Source of the DNA: CALLJL01 sp964627255
Lineage (GTDB): Bacteria > Acidobacteriota > Aminicenantia > Aminicenantales > CALLJL01
Reading direction: 5' to 3'
Assembly (NCBI GenBank): GCA_964627255.1
Contig: CAZVIN010000114.1
Span: 1-64,000 of the forward strand
DNA length: 64,000 nucleotides
This document shows positions 51,886 through 60,848 of this stretch, in pieces; the stretch's first letter is position 1, and every line of letters begins with the position of its first letter. Position numbers and translations under genes: made by a program. Under the pieces are notes generated by a model. It saw only the letters and a program-made list of their open reading frames with translations. It ran no database searches and was not told the DNA's origin.

Positions 51886-52775
51886 CAGAGTTCCTTTCTT
51901 TCTGTTAACAGCGAATATATTTCCAGATATCTGCGTGCGGTTTGTTCGACTATTTCGAGAGGCAGAGAAGGCGGAGGCGAATGTTTATCCCAGCGGGTAG
52001 TTTCGAGATAATCACGGACAAATTGTTTATCTAAGCTGGGTGGGGATTGGCCAGGCGCATAACTCGCCAAAGGCCAGAAACGGGACGAGTCTGGAGTCAG
52101 GATTTCATCAATAAGCATCAGTTCTTCGCCGTCTAAACCGAATTCAAACTTGGTGTCAGCAATGATAATTCCTTTGGAAAGAGCAAAAAGAGAGGCTTTC
52201 TGGTATAGTTTTAAGCTAATTGTTTTTATTCTTTTGGCCAAGTCCTTGCCAACTATTTTTTCCATTTCTTTGAAGCTAATGTTGACATCGTGGCCTTCTT
52301 CCGCTTTAGTCGCCGGAGTAAAAATAGGTGCTGGCAGGCGTTCGGCCTCGCGTAGACCAGGAGGCAACTTAATCCCCGAAATTTTTCCGGTCTCTAAGTA
52401 CTCTTTCCAGCCAGAACCAGCCACGTAGCCGCGGACAACGCATTCCACTGGTAAAACCTTAGTTTTTTTGACCAGCATGGACCGCTTTTCTAACAAATCT
52501 TTATATTGAGGCAAAGGAGGGGGGAAGCTTTCGACCTCGGTCGAAAGAAGATGGTTCGGCACGATATAAGCTGTTTGCTCAAACCAGAATTTTGAGAGCT
52601 GGGTTAAAATTTTACCTTTATCAGGAATTAAAGAAGGAAGAACAAAATCAAAGGCGGAAATGCGGTCGGTGGCGAGTAGGAGAAGCTTGTCGCCCAAATC
52701 AAAGACATCTCGCACCTTCCCCCGTTTAAAAACAGGAATACCAGGAAGCTCCACCTTCTCTACCGGAATTTTCAT
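51885..52775 (-). CDS. purC: Phosphoribosylaminoimidazole-succinocarboxamide synthase
   Basis: A 296-residue SAICAR synthase of purine biosynthesis. GKVRDVFDLGDKLLLLATDRISAFDFVLPSLIPDKG is the N-terminal ATP site, VECVVRGYVAGSGWKEYLETG and FTPATKAEEGHDVNISF the substrate region, and IIADTKFEFGLDGEELMLIDEILTPDSSRFW the C-terminal metal site. The ATG at 52775 gives a normal start. It heads a minus-strand operon with the PHP, cvpA and Fis-like genes. Confidence 0.96.
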   Translation of the reverse strand: MKIPVEKVELPGIPVFKRGKVRDVFDLGDKLLLLATDRISAFDFVLPSLIPDKGKILTQLSKFWFEQTAYIVPNHLLSTEVESFPPPLPQYKDLLEKRSMLVKKTKVLPVECVVRGYVAGSGWKEYLETGKISGIKLPPGLREAERLPAPIFTPATKAEEGHDVNISFKEMEKIVGKDLAKRIKTISLKLYQKASLFALSKGIIIADTKFEFGLDGEELMLIDEILTPDSSRFWPLASYAPGQSPPSLDKQFVRDYLETTRWDKHSPPPSLPLEIVEQTARRYLEIYSLLTERKEL

Positions 52776-53090
52776 AGTAGAAAAAGGATAAAAGAAAAAA
52801 GGACAAAAAGCAAATGCCACTCACCATTTATTCCTTTTGGCCGTGCTTAATTTTATTAGCTATTAGCTTTGCCTTTCTTTTTGTTTTTCCCGAAGAAAAT
52901 CTTTTTGTTTATCCAGCTGTTTTTCGTTTTCTTGCCCTTGATAATTCCTTGGAGTTTTACTTTAAACGCTGATTTCTTTTAACTTATCTCAGGTCAGGTA
53001 TCTCAAGAGGCTCAACCAACCCTCGTTAAAAAGTCCAAATCACCGCAAGAAATATGGTTCTCAGGATAAATTAATTATTAAATTAAAACG
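52776..53090. other. Intergenic region with one possible small membrane ORF
   Basis: 315 T-rich bases between pgeF and purC, both minus strand. A plus-strand 52-codon frame lies at 52814-52972 (separate entry). Nothing else is seen. Confidence 0.4.
52814..52972 (+). CDS. Possible 52-residue membrane protein
   Basis: An ATG frame of 52 codons on the plus strand, divergent from purC. It contains one strongly hydrophobic stretch (about 8-25, WPCLILLAISFAFLFVFP) and ends YFKR. AAAGGA lies about ten bases before the ATG. The T-richness of the region could make such a frame by chance. No homologue is recognised. Confidence 0.25.
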   Translation: MPLTIYSFWPCLILLAISFAFLFVFPEENLFVYPAVFRFLALDNSLEFYFKR

Positions 53091-53807
53091 CTAAAAGGAG
53101 GGGTTAAGAGAAATGAAATTGAGCAACCGGCCGGCCAAATTTTTGTCGCGCCTCCAGGAAGTAAAATCAGGGTGGCAATGAGGGCAGATATCCACTTCTT
53201 GGATGTTTTCTGGTTTGACTCCTGCCGCTAAGAGCTGAGTCCGGTTGGCAAATCTTAAATCAAGAAGAAAATGACCTAACTTCTCAGGATGCGGCCGGAA
53301 AAGGTCTTCATTTAGAGAAAAACGAGCCTGGGCGAAAACCTGGCGAACATCTTCACCCACTTCGTAGCACTGCGGCGAAATGCAAGGACCAAAAGCCAGT
53401 TTTAGGTCCTGAGGTTTGGAATCGAAAACATCGACAAGGGTTAGGATAACTTTGGCCAAAAGACGGGCGGCTGTGCCCCGCCAGCCACAGTGAGCGGCGG
53501 CGATTATTTTCTTTTGCGGGTCAACCATCAAAACAGGTAAACAATCAGCGGTTTTAATAATGAGCAGCAAACCAGGCCGGGAGGAAATCATCGCGTCTCC
53601 TTCAAGCGGGGCAGTTGGTTTCCGGCTGATAATATGAATTCTATCTGAATGGCATTGCCGGAGCTGGACAGGCTCCAGATTATTCCAGGGCTCAAGAGAG
53701 CGCAGTTCCCTTTCGCCGCAATGTCGGTTGCCAAACCCATGAAGAATAAAGGGAATCTGGTTGAGCAGAGGCGAGGTCAGAAAAAGGCCGTCTCCCGCCT
53801 TTTTCAT
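53091..53807 (-). CDS. pgeF: Purine nucleoside phosphorylase/laccase-domain protein (YfiH)
   Basis: A 238-residue zinc protein of the DUF152 family. IPFILHGFGNRHCGERE, VQLRQCHSDRIHI, IIKTADCLPVLMVDPQKKIIAAAHCGWRGTAARLL, and IQEVDICPHCHPDFTSWRRD are the metal and catalytic blocks (H-C-G-W-R-G motif). Members act on purine nucleosides or correct misincorporated amino acids in peptidoglycan. It is downstream of the radical SAM gene with a 28-base gap. Confidence 0.9.
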   Translation of the reverse strand: MKKAGDGLFLTSPLLNQIPFILHGFGNRHCGERELRSLEPWNNLEPVQLRQCHSDRIHIISRKPTAPLEGDAMISSRPGLLLIIKTADCLPVLMVDPQKKIIAAAHCGWRGTAARLLAKVILTLVDVFDSKPQDLKLAFGPCISPQCYEVGEDVRQVFAQARFSLNEDLFRPHPEKLGHFLLDLRFANRTQLLAAGVKPENIQEVDICPHCHPDFTSWRRDKNLAGRLLNFISLNPSF

Positions 53808-53835
53808 TTTATCTTTATCAGCCTATCAGATTTTA

Positions 53836-54768
53836 TTACCATATTAGGCACCATCTTTCTTTTCGGTCTAAGCGGTGCAGCCCCGCCTTTAAAGCGGAAG
53901 CTACGGCTTCCTCATATTCTTCAGGTCTCAAATAGCGGTCAAGCATCGAGCCCGGCTGAACCTCGCCGCAAGGCCGGTATTGGTCCATGACATTAACATA
54001 GGTGTTTTTAGAAATTTCCTCAGCTAAAAAGCGCATCACCTCGGCAGTTCCTGCTAAGCCAGCCGGAAGGACCAAATGACGAACCAGGAGGCCGCGGCGC
54101 GCCCGGCCTTTTTCATCCAGCACTAAGTCACCAACCTGACGGTGCATCTCGCGGATGGCCTCCTTGGCGACCTCGGGATAATCAGGTGCCTGAGCTAAGG
54201 ATTGGGCCACCTCAGAGCTGACGAATTTAAAATCAGGCATGTAAATGTCTACGAGGCCGTCCAGAAGCTGTAAGGTCTCCAAAGCGTCATAGCCGCCCGT
54301 GTTATACACTAAAGGAACTTCAAGACCCATTTCAATCGCTAACGGCAGGGCTTTAAGAATTTGAGGGACAAAATGGGTCGGAGTAACAAAGTTTATGTTG
54401 AGGCAACCTAGATGCTGCAACTCCACCATCATCCGCGCTAAGCGCTCGAAGGAAACTGGCCTTCCTTCGCCCAAATGGCTGATTTCGTAATTCTGACAGA
54501 AGAGGCAGCCCAAATTGCAGTGAGTAAAAAAGATTGTCCCTGAGCCCCCTGTGCCGACGAGTGGTCTTTCCTCCCCAAAATGAGGGGCGTAGGAGCTAAC
54601 CTCAGGAAGAAGCCCACCCTGACAAACACCCTTTTCCCCCTGGAGACGATTCGCTTGACAGCGTCGGGGACAAAGAGAGCAATGCTCTAAGATTTTCCAG
54701 GCCTTCTCCACCCGCTCCTCAAGATAATGCTCCCGGTAGGCTCTCAAGTAGGCAGCTTCAAACAGCAT
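53836..54768 (-). CDS. Radical SAM activating-enzyme-like protein
   Basis: A 310-residue radical SAM protein with the CxxxCxxC motif at C84, C88 and C91 (HCNLGCLFCQN). An N-terminal cysteine-rich segment (HCSLCPRRCQANRLQGEKGVC, about 29-49) could hold an extra cluster or zinc. The wording matches the PflA-like COG1313 group of activases. The ATG at 54768 is chosen over longer upstream options because GGGAAG precedes it. Target and substrate are unknown; no glycyl-radical enzyme is nearby. Confidence 0.8.
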   Translation of the reverse strand: MLFEAAYLRAYREHYLEERVEKAWKILEHCSLCPRRCQANRLQGEKGVCQGGLLPEVSSYAPHFGEERPLVGTGGSGTIFFTHCNLGCLFCQNYEISHLGEGRPVSFERLARMMVELQHLGCLNINFVTPTHFVPQILKALPLAIEMGLEVPLVYNTGGYDALETLQLLDGLVDIYMPDFKFVSSEVAQSLAQAPDYPEVAKEAIREMHRQVGDLVLDEKGRARRGLLVRHLVLPAGLAGTAEVMRFLAEEISKNTYVNVMDQYRPCGEVQPGSMLDRYLRPEEYEEAVASALKAGLHRLDRKERWCLIW

Positions 54769-54936
54769 CGAAATTTCTTCCCTATGATAGCCGGAGACTT
54801 TTCCCGCTGTCAAAACCTGGTGGCTGGTTTGACTTGGCTGGCTGAACAGAATATATTTTGGCCTATAGTTGATACATTAAAACTGAAGTTAAATATTTTA
54901 GAATCCGAGTCTTAAATTAAGTTAAAGGAAAGTAAA

Positions 54937-56178
54937 TTGAATTTAAAGACAGGAAAAATAAAGTGGGGGGCAATGGATAAATTAGTTATGGCTTTTTTAA
55001 ATCATTCTCACTTTCTTCCGGGCGCTGGCGTGATTGTTTTTAGCCTTTTTTTCCTTTTGCTCCTGGCTCCGGTTATTTCCGCCTCCAATCAGGGCGATGG
55101 CCGGCCACGGGTCAGAGAGTTCGGTCTCACCATCGGCGTGCTTTCACCCGGACCACTTAACGCTATTACCGACGTTAGCGGCGTACTTGTTGGCCAGGTT
55201 ACTTTAATCGAAGGGGATAGCGTGCGCACCGGGGTAACTGCTATTCTGCCGCATGGCCACAATATTTTTCAAGAAAAAGTGCCGGCCGGTATCGCCGTGG
55301 GCAACGCCTTCGGCAAGTTAACCGGGTCAACCCAAGTCGAGGAACTCGGCACCTTAGAAACACCCGTTGTCCTCACCAACACCTTATCTGTACCAGCAGC
55401 AGCGGAAGGCGTTATTGAATACATCCTTTCCTTTCCCGGCAATGAAAATGTCTTTTCTGTTAACCCTGTAGTTGGCGAGACTAACGACGGGTTTCTCAAT
55501 GATATCCGTGGCCGCCAAGTGACCAAAGAGCATGTCCTTGAGGCTATTCGCAAAGCCGTTCCAGGACCGGTCGCAGAAGGCTGTGTCGGCGCGGGGACAG
55601 GAACGATTTGCTTCGGGTTTAAAGGAGGCATCGGCACCGCTTCGCGGCGCCTCTCGCCTTCTCAAGGCGGATATACAGTGGGTGTTCTGGTCCAAACTAA
55701 TTTCGGCGGCGTGCTTCAGGTTCGAGGAATTCCTGTCGGTCCTTTGCTCCGCCGTCCGCAAGAGGAACCGGGACTTTTTAGCTCTGAATATGGTTCTTGT
55801 TTAATTGTGGCGGCCACAGATGCCCCTCTGGATAGCCGTAACCTGAAAAGATTGGCTAAGAGAGCGCTGCTGGGCATTGCCCGCACTGGTGGCTATTTTT
55901 CTAATGGCAGCGGCGACTACGCCATCGCCTTTTCAGTCGCGCCGGAGTTGAGGGTCAAAGCCAGGACAAAAGATTCGACCCAAACCCAGACGGTTCTCCG
56001 CAACGAAGCCATGTCGCCTCTCTTTTTGGCCGCAGCTGAAGCTTCAGAGGAAGCTATCCTCAATTCTCTTTTCAAAGCAGAAACTATGACCGGAAAAGGA
56101 GGCAGAAAAGTCGAGGCTCTGCCTCTGGATAAACTGAAAGAATTGATGACAAAGGCGCTGGAGGAAGGTATCCGGTAA
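54937..56178 (+). CDS. P1 (S58, DmpA/BapA) family autoproteolytic aminopeptidase, exported
   Basis: A 413-residue Ntn-fold peptidase with an N-terminal hydrophobic segment (about 31-48), so probably secreted to the periplasm. GLTIGVLSPGPLNAITDVSGVLVGQ opens the domain, VVGETNDGFLND and GGIGTASR follow, and the self-cleavage site is EYG-SCLIVAATDAPL with nucleophile Ser287 (numbered from 54937). Family members cleave D- or beta-aminopeptides after self-processing. The TTG at 54937 has AAAGGA upstream; an ATG at 54973 is an alternative. Confidence 0.82.
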   Translation: MNLKTGKIKWGAMDKLVMAFLNHSHFLPGAGVIVFSLFFLLLLAPVISASNQGDGRPRVREFGLTIGVLSPGPLNAITDVSGVLVGQVTLIEGDSVRTGVTAILPHGHNIFQEKVPAGIAVGNAFGKLTGSTQVEELGTLETPVVLTNTLSVPAAAEGVIEYILSFPGNENVFSVNPVVGETNDGFLNDIRGRQVTKEHVLEAIRKAVPGPVAEGCVGAGTGTICFGFKGGIGTASRRLSPSQGGYTVGVLVQTNFGGVLQVRGIPVGPLLRRPQEEPGLFSSEYGSCLIVAATDAPLDSRNLKRLAKRALLGIARTGGYFSNGSGDYAIAFSVAPELRVKARTKDSTQTQTVLRNEAMSPLFLAAAEASEEAILNSLFKAETMTGKGGRKVEALPLDKLKELMTKALEEGIR

Positions 56179-56210
56179 TTTTGTTTATTCTTTTATCCTG
56201 AGGGCAAAAA

Positions 56211-56948
56211 ATGACCAAAAAGTCAACCAAAACAATTGGTATCATAGGCGGGATGGGGCCGGAGGCGACGGCGTATTTTTATTGGCTCATAATTAAAAAT
56301 ACGCAAGCTGCCAAGGACCAGGAACATGTCCATGTAATAATTGATAGTTACCCGCAAATCCCCCCGCGAACAGACGCTATCTTAGGAAAAGGACCGAGCC
56401 CCTTGCCCTATCTCGTGGCTTCTGCCCGCTGTTTAGAGCTGGCTGGAGCAGATTTCTTGGTCATGCCCTGCGTTACGGCCCATTATTATTATGACCGCCT
56501 CCGCCGCCGTGCCCATTTGCCTTTGGTGAGTTTGATTGAAGAAACAGTTAAAGAAGCCCGGCGTCTCCTCCCTCGAGCCCAAAAAATTGGCCTAATCGCC
56601 AGTCGAGGAACGGTTCGCTCCGGTCTTTTTCATTCAGCACTTAAAAAAGCAGGCTTAATGACGCTCACCCCTCCAGCCAGGGAACAAGCTAAGGTAATGG
56701 AAGCTATTTTCGGGAAAAAGGGAATTAAGGCCGGGATGACCTCAGGAAAGCCCCGGGAAATAATTCTCGCTGCCGCCAGGAATTTGATTGCGGCTGGCGC
56801 CGAAGCTATCATTGCCGGGTGTACGGAAGTCCCTCTTGTCCTCAAGCCTGAAGACCTGCGCGTGCCGCTTCTTGAGCCCATGCTAATAGCCGCTCGCAGC
56901 TGCATTAAGTTGGCCGGTTACGAGGTTAAACCGGAACCCATCTTTTAG
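56211..56948 (+). CDS. Aspartate/glutamate racemase-family protein
   Basis: A 245-residue racemase of the Asp/Glu (RacX) family. GIIGGMGPEATAYFYWLII and DSYPQIPPRTDAIL bind substrate, and the two catalytic cysteines lie in VMPCVTAHYY and IAGCTEVPLVL. The usual second residue after the first cysteine is Asn (MPCNTAH); here it is Val, which may change substrate choice. It follows the P1 peptidase after 32 bases, so D-aminopeptide turnover is a plausible shared role. Confidence 0.8.
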   Translation: MTKKSTKTIGIIGGMGPEATAYFYWLIIKNTQAAKDQEHVHVIIDSYPQIPPRTDAILGKGPSPLPYLVASARCLELAGADFLVMPCVTAHYYYDRLRRRAHLPLVSLIEETVKEARRLLPRAQKIGLIASRGTVRSGLFHSALKKAGLMTLTPPAREQAKVMEAIFGKKGIKAGMTSGKPREIILAAARNLIAAGAEAIIAGCTEVPLVLKPEDLRVPLLEPMLIAARSCIKLAGYEVKPEPIF

Positions 56949-57056
56949 CCCAATGGAGCCCGAGGATTTTTTGGCTTTCTCAAGCCAGCATCAGGTTGAC
57001 ATAAGAAGCGGAATCGGTTATAAATTGCTTTGCTATCCGAGAGGAGGTGAATAAAT

Positions 57057-57263
57057 TTGGCCTTTGTTATCGTTGAAGAGGGCGAATCCTTAGAAAGCGC
57101 TCTCAAGAGGTTTAAGAGAAAGGTTCAGCAAGAAGCCATTATCAAGGAAATCAAGAAACATTCAGTCTATTTTAAGCCCGGGGAAAGACGCCGGATGAAG
57201 GAAGCTCAGGCCCGCAAAAGAATGCGCCGGCGCTTAAAACGAGAGCGCGAAATGGAATATTGA
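57057..57263 (+). CDS. rpsU: 30S ribosomal protein S21
   Basis: A 68-residue, strongly basic ribosomal protein. VEEGESLESALKRFKRKVQQEAIIKEIKKHSVYFKPGERRRMKE is the S21 core, followed by an Arg-rich tail. The TTG start at 57057 is preceded by GAGAGGAGGTG, six bases away. S21 helps translation initiation. It precedes lipA by 60 bases. Confidence 0.94.
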   Translation: MAFVIVEEGESLESALKRFKRKVQQEAIIKEIKKHSVYFKPGERRRMKEAQARKRMRRRLKREREMEY

Positions 57264-57323
57264 GACGCTCCCCAATATTCACCTCTTCTTCCCTGCAGAC
57301 CTGAGGTAGACAGCAAAGAGCGG

Positions 57324-58190
57324 ATGGCTATATCGAAGCCCGATTGGTTTAAAATCAAGCTCCCAGACGGAAATAATTACTCTGAAGTCGTTTCCCAGCT
57401 CCGCCAGAACAAGTTAAATACAATCTGTCAACAAGCCCGCTGTCCTAACCGCTCGGCTTGCTGGAGTGCCGGGACAGCAACGTTCCTCATCCTGGGTGCT
57501 CGGTGCACTCGCCACTGCGGTTTCTGTGCGGTAGAAAAAGGTCAACCCTGGCCGCCCGACCCTGAAGAACCACGCCGAGTCGGCGAGGCGGTGGCCTCTC
57601 TTAAGATCCGCCACGCCGTCATCACTTCCGTCACGAGGGACGACCTCGATGACGGCGGAGCTTCTGTTTTCGCCTCGACCATCGAAAGAATTCGCCAGCT
57701 TGCGCCGTCAGTCAAGGTCGAAGTGCTGGTGCCTGATTTTCAAGGTTCAGCGGAAGCTCTGGAGGTCGTATTGGCGGCAAAACCTGACGTATTAGGCCAT
57801 AACGTGGAAGTTCCCGCCCCTCTTTATCCTCGGCTCGGTCGGGAAAAAGCTAACTACTGTCGCTCTCTGCGGGTAATTGAAACGGCCAAAAAGGCCGGGT
57901 TTATCACTAAATCTGGTTTGATGGTCGGACTGGGTGAAACAAGGGAGGAGCTCCGCGAGACTCTGCTCGACCTTTTCTCCGCGGGCTGCGATTTATTGAC
58001 CATCGGTCAATACCTACAACCAACGCCGCACCAGTTGCCGGTGGTCAAGTATTATCTTCCAGAAGAACTGGCTGATTTAAAAAAAGAAGCCGAGGCCCTG
58101 GGCTTTTTAGGGGTTATGGCCGGGCCTCTGGTTCGTAGCTCCTATTTAGCCCATCGACTTTATCTCCGAGTTAGAGGATGCGTTACCTAA
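57324..58190 (+). CDS. lipA: Lipoyl synthase
   Basis: A 288-residue radical SAM enzyme that inserts sulfur at C6 and C8 of octanoyl groups. It has the auxiliary-cluster cysteines C35, C40 and C46 (CQQARCPNRSACW) and the SAM-cluster CxxxCxxC at 61, 65 and 68 (CTRHCGFC). VTSVTRDDLDDGGA, LGHNVEVPAPLYPR and GLMVGLGETREEL are family motifs. A final conserved serine region is present near LVRSSY. It overlaps the phosphoesterase gene by 13 bases. Confidence 0.96.
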   Translation: MAISKPDWFKIKLPDGNNYSEVVSQLRQNKLNTICQQARCPNRSACWSAGTATFLILGARCTRHCGFCAVEKGQPWPPDPEEPRRVGEAVASLKIRHAVITSVTRDDLDDGGASVFASTIERIRQLAPSVKVEVLVPDFQGSAEALEVVLAAKPDVLGHNVEVPAPLYPRLGREKANYCRSLRVIETAKKAGFITKSGLMVGLGETREELRETLLDLFSAGCDLLTIGQYLQPTPHQLPVVKYYLPEELADLKKEAEALGFLGVMAGPLVRSSYLAHRLYLRVRGCVT

Positions 58191-58915
58191 TTTTTGCCGA
58201 CATCCATAGCAATCTGGAGGCCCTGCGCAGCGTACTCGAATTCGTTCGGACAAAAAAAATTGACCATTATCTTTTTTTGGGAGATTTAGTTGGTTATGCG
58301 GCTTCCCCGAACGAGGTCATCGAAATGATGGCTGAACTCAAACCGCTCAGCCTGGTCCGCGGCAACCATGACAAGGCGGTTGCTGGCCTCGAGTCAACCA
58401 ACATGTTTAACCCGGTGGCCGCGGCGGCCATCCATTGGACCAGAAGCCGGATAAAACCTGAAGCCAAGCAATTCCTGAGCACCATAAAAAAAGGACCGCA
58501 AAAAGTTCATCGGTCGCTGACTATTTGTCATGGTTCTCCCTTTGACGAGGATTATTATATTTTTGGCGAGTTTGACGCCGCCGAGGCCTTTCGTTATCTG
58601 CGAACCAAAATCGGTTTCTTTGGCCACACTCATTTTCCCGTTATTTATGCCGTGCGGCCTGGTTATATTGAGGGGCAAATACTGGTTGGGAATGCCGAGG
58701 TCCATCTTGAACCAAAACTTCGCTACCTGATAAACCCGGGTTCGGTGGGTCAGCCTCGCGACCGCAATCCCCTTGCTTCTTGCGGAATTTATGATAGTCA
58801 GGACCACACTTTCAGCCTTTTTCGGGTCAAGTACGACGTGGTCCGAACGCAGCAAAAAATTTTGGCTTCTAAGCTGCCTCGCTCCTTAGCCGAAAGACTC
58901 GCCTTTGGCATCTGA
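58178..58915 (+). CDS. Calcineurin-like metallophosphoesterase
   Basis: A 245-residue binuclear metal phosphoesterase. FADIHSNLEAL, YLFLGDLVGYAASPNEVI, LVRGNHDKAV, TICHGSPFDED and FGHTHFPV are the five metal-ligand blocks. RYLINPGSVGQPRDRNP is typical of the MJ0936-like group. The ATG overlaps lipA by 13 bases. The stop is three bases from the convergent DUF1848 gene. Physiological substrate is unknown. Confidence 0.88.
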   Translation: MRYLIFADIHSNLEALRSVLEFVRTKKIDHYLFLGDLVGYAASPNEVIEMMAELKPLSLVRGNHDKAVAGLESTNMFNPVAAAAIHWTRSRIKPEAKQFLSTIKKGPQKVHRSLTICHGSPFDEDYYIFGEFDAAEAFRYLRTKIGFFGHTHFPVIYAVRPGYIEGQILVGNAEVHLEPKLRYLINPGSVGQPRDRNPLASCGIYDSQDHTFSLFRVKYDVVRTQQKILASKLPRSLAERLAFGI

Positions 58916-58918
58916 ATA

Positions 58919-59830
58919 TTAAACCTGAGAATTAGCATAGCAATAAAGACAGCTATGGGGACAGGACTGGCTGTAGCTTCCAATGTCGATTGATTCCGTA
59001 CAATTACATTCCGGCCGCTGCGACCTGTCTTTCTTCCAAGAAACTTCGGCCCGAGTAGGATGAATAGCTTGAAGAAAACGCCCGTCAATACAGGCCGAGG
59101 GCTTAATTCCAGACACTTTAGTTAAAAAGGCTTGGGCGCAGGTATAAAGTTCAAGCCCGAAAGAGGCAGCCACCTGGCTCAACTTTTCAGCCGTGGCGAG
59201 CTTTTCCTCCTCTGGCGGGTCGAAAAAGGGGAAACCGGCTCGCGCGGCTCGTCTTTTAGCTTTGGGGTACCATTGAGCCAAACTGAAAATAACCCGGCGA
59301 AGACCGCAGGTAGCCGCCTGCCGGGCTAAAAACGGAAAAAACTCCAGGTTGCTCCTTAAAGTTTTACCTTCCCACCAATAAACTACGGGGTCAAAGCGAA
59401 GGCTCAGGCGTTCGGCCGAGCCGGCCAGAGCCAGCAGGGGTTTTAGCTGTTCCAGGGCTCGATGAGGTGGCAAAACATGTCTTTCGGCCGGGGTTCCGCC
59501 TAATCCAGTTATGGTCAGATGGAAGAAAACTTGGCTATATTTTTGGGTCAAATCGCGAAGACCGGCCTTATTCTGGAGCAGATGGGTGAAGTCCTTAGAC
59601 CAGAGGACCAGAGTGTGAACCCCTTCGGGCTGAAGACAAACCTCTCTGGGGTGGCGATAGCGGCTAAACAGGCTCACTTTTTCCGCTGCCAGAACCTTAG
59701 CTAAGCATTCCGGAAAATGAGCCACCAAGTCACTCCGACGGGAAGCGCTGATGACTACCCTGTGAACAGAACCAGGAAGGGTCTCTCTATTCTCCTCTAC
59801 CGCAGGTGGCAACTTTTCGTTTATTGGCAT
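58919..59830 (-). CDS. DUF1848 family protein
   Basis: A 303-residue protein of the DUF1848 family. VVISASRRSDLVAHFPE, FSRYRHPREVCLQPEGVHTLVLWSKDFTHLL, FHLTITGLGGTPAERHV, LRFDPVVYW and the C-terminal cysteine motif CNCTESIDIGSYSQSCPHSCLYCYAN match. The terminal CxxxCxxC resembles a radical SAM-type cluster site placed at the end. Function is not established. It is a single minus-strand gene. Confidence 0.85.
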   Translation of the reverse strand: MPINEKLPPAVEENRETLPGSVHRVVISASRRSDLVAHFPECLAKVLAAEKVSLFSRYRHPREVCLQPEGVHTLVLWSKDFTHLLQNKAGLRDLTQKYSQVFFHLTITGLGGTPAERHVLPPHRALEQLKPLLALAGSAERLSLRFDPVVYWWEGKTLRSNLEFFPFLARQAATCGLRRVIFSLAQWYPKAKRRAARAGFPFFDPPEEEKLATAEKLSQVAASFGLELYTCAQAFLTKVSGIKPSACIDGRFLQAIHPTRAEVSWKKDRSQRPECNCTESIDIGSYSQSCPHSCLYCYANSQV

Positions 59831-60113
59831 TAGTTTAGGCTTTAGCGGAATTAGTTCTCTTTTCGTTGCGGCTGTTGGATAATTAACAGCCCTTCAACGC
59901 TCTTCCCGCTTCCATTATAAATCTTATCATTTCCCTCCATCTTCTGCCGTAATTTATTAACAAAATGATCTTTTATTAGTATCATTCTGCTTTAACTAAA
60001 TATTAATCACTAAACATTAATTTTAGAGCTCTATTTCCTGAATAAAGCGAGAGATTCTTATCTCCTTGACTAACCCAATTCTTCCGCTTAGCATGGAGGG
60101 GAGAAGATGAGCC

Positions 60114-60848
60114 ATGGCGATTCTTGAGGCTGAGAAATTGACCAAGATATATGGAGGAAAGGCGGTAGTGCGCGCTGTTGACCTCAGTTTCAAAAGCGGC
60201 GAGATTATCGGCCTTCTCGGCCGGAATGGGGCGGGCAAGACAACCACTTTCCAGATGCTCGTTGGCCTTATTAGACCAGACAGTGGCCAAGTTAGCCTCG
60301 ACGGCCAGAATATAACGGGTTTGCCCAGTCCCAAGCGCGCCTTAGCCGGCCTTGTCTATCTTCCTCAGGAAAATTCGGTCTTTCTCCGGGCCTCAGTAGA
60401 GGATAACCTGCGACTCGTTCTCGAGCTGCGGCCCATGACTCGCCAACAAAAAAAGGCTCGCTTAGAAGAATTATTGGCTCGCTTCAACCTTACCGCGTTG
60501 CGGCGGCAGGGAGCTCACACTCTTTCGGGCGGAGAACAGAGGAAATTAGAGATTGCCCGGGCTTTAACCCTCAGTCCCAAATTCTTGCTTCTGGATGAAC
60601 CTTTTACTGGCGTTGACCCTTTAACTATTCTTGATTTACAAAGAATCGCCATCAACTTGAGAGAAGAAGGAATCGGAGTCGTTATTTCCGACCACAACGT
60701 CCACGATACTTTTCAAATTTGCGACCGCGTTTATATCATTGACGAGGGCGAGGTTTTGGTCTCAGGAAGCCCCGAAGAGGTGGCGGCTAACGAGTTAGCT
60801 CGACAGCGTTTTTTGGGGGCCGAATTCTGCTTTCAGTCGTCAAATTAG
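60114..60848 (+). CDS. lptB: LPS export ABC transporter ATPase
   Basis: A 244-residue LptB. Walker A GRNGAGKT is at 36-43, the Q-loop is in LVYLPQENSVFLRASVEDNLRL, the signature is LSGGEQRKLEIARALTLSP, Walker B is FLLLDEPFTGVDPLTI, and the switch is in VVISDHNVHDTFQICDRVYIIDEGEVL. The LPQE and SDHNVH wording is diagnostic of LptB. It powers LPS extraction with the LptFG fusion encoded 12 kb away. It overlaps the convergent zinc-ribbon gene by four bases. Confidence 0.94.
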   Translation: MAILEAEKLTKIYGGKAVVRAVDLSFKSGEIIGLLGRNGAGKTTTFQMLVGLIRPDSGQVSLDGQNITGLPSPKRALAGLVYLPQENSVFLRASVEDNLRLVLELRPMTRQQKKARLEELLARFNLTALRRQGAHTLSGGEQRKLEIARALTLSPKFLLLDEPFTGVDPLTILDLQRIAINLREEGIGVVISDHNVHDTFQICDRVYIIDEGEVLVSGSPEEVAANELARQRFLGAEFCFQSSN

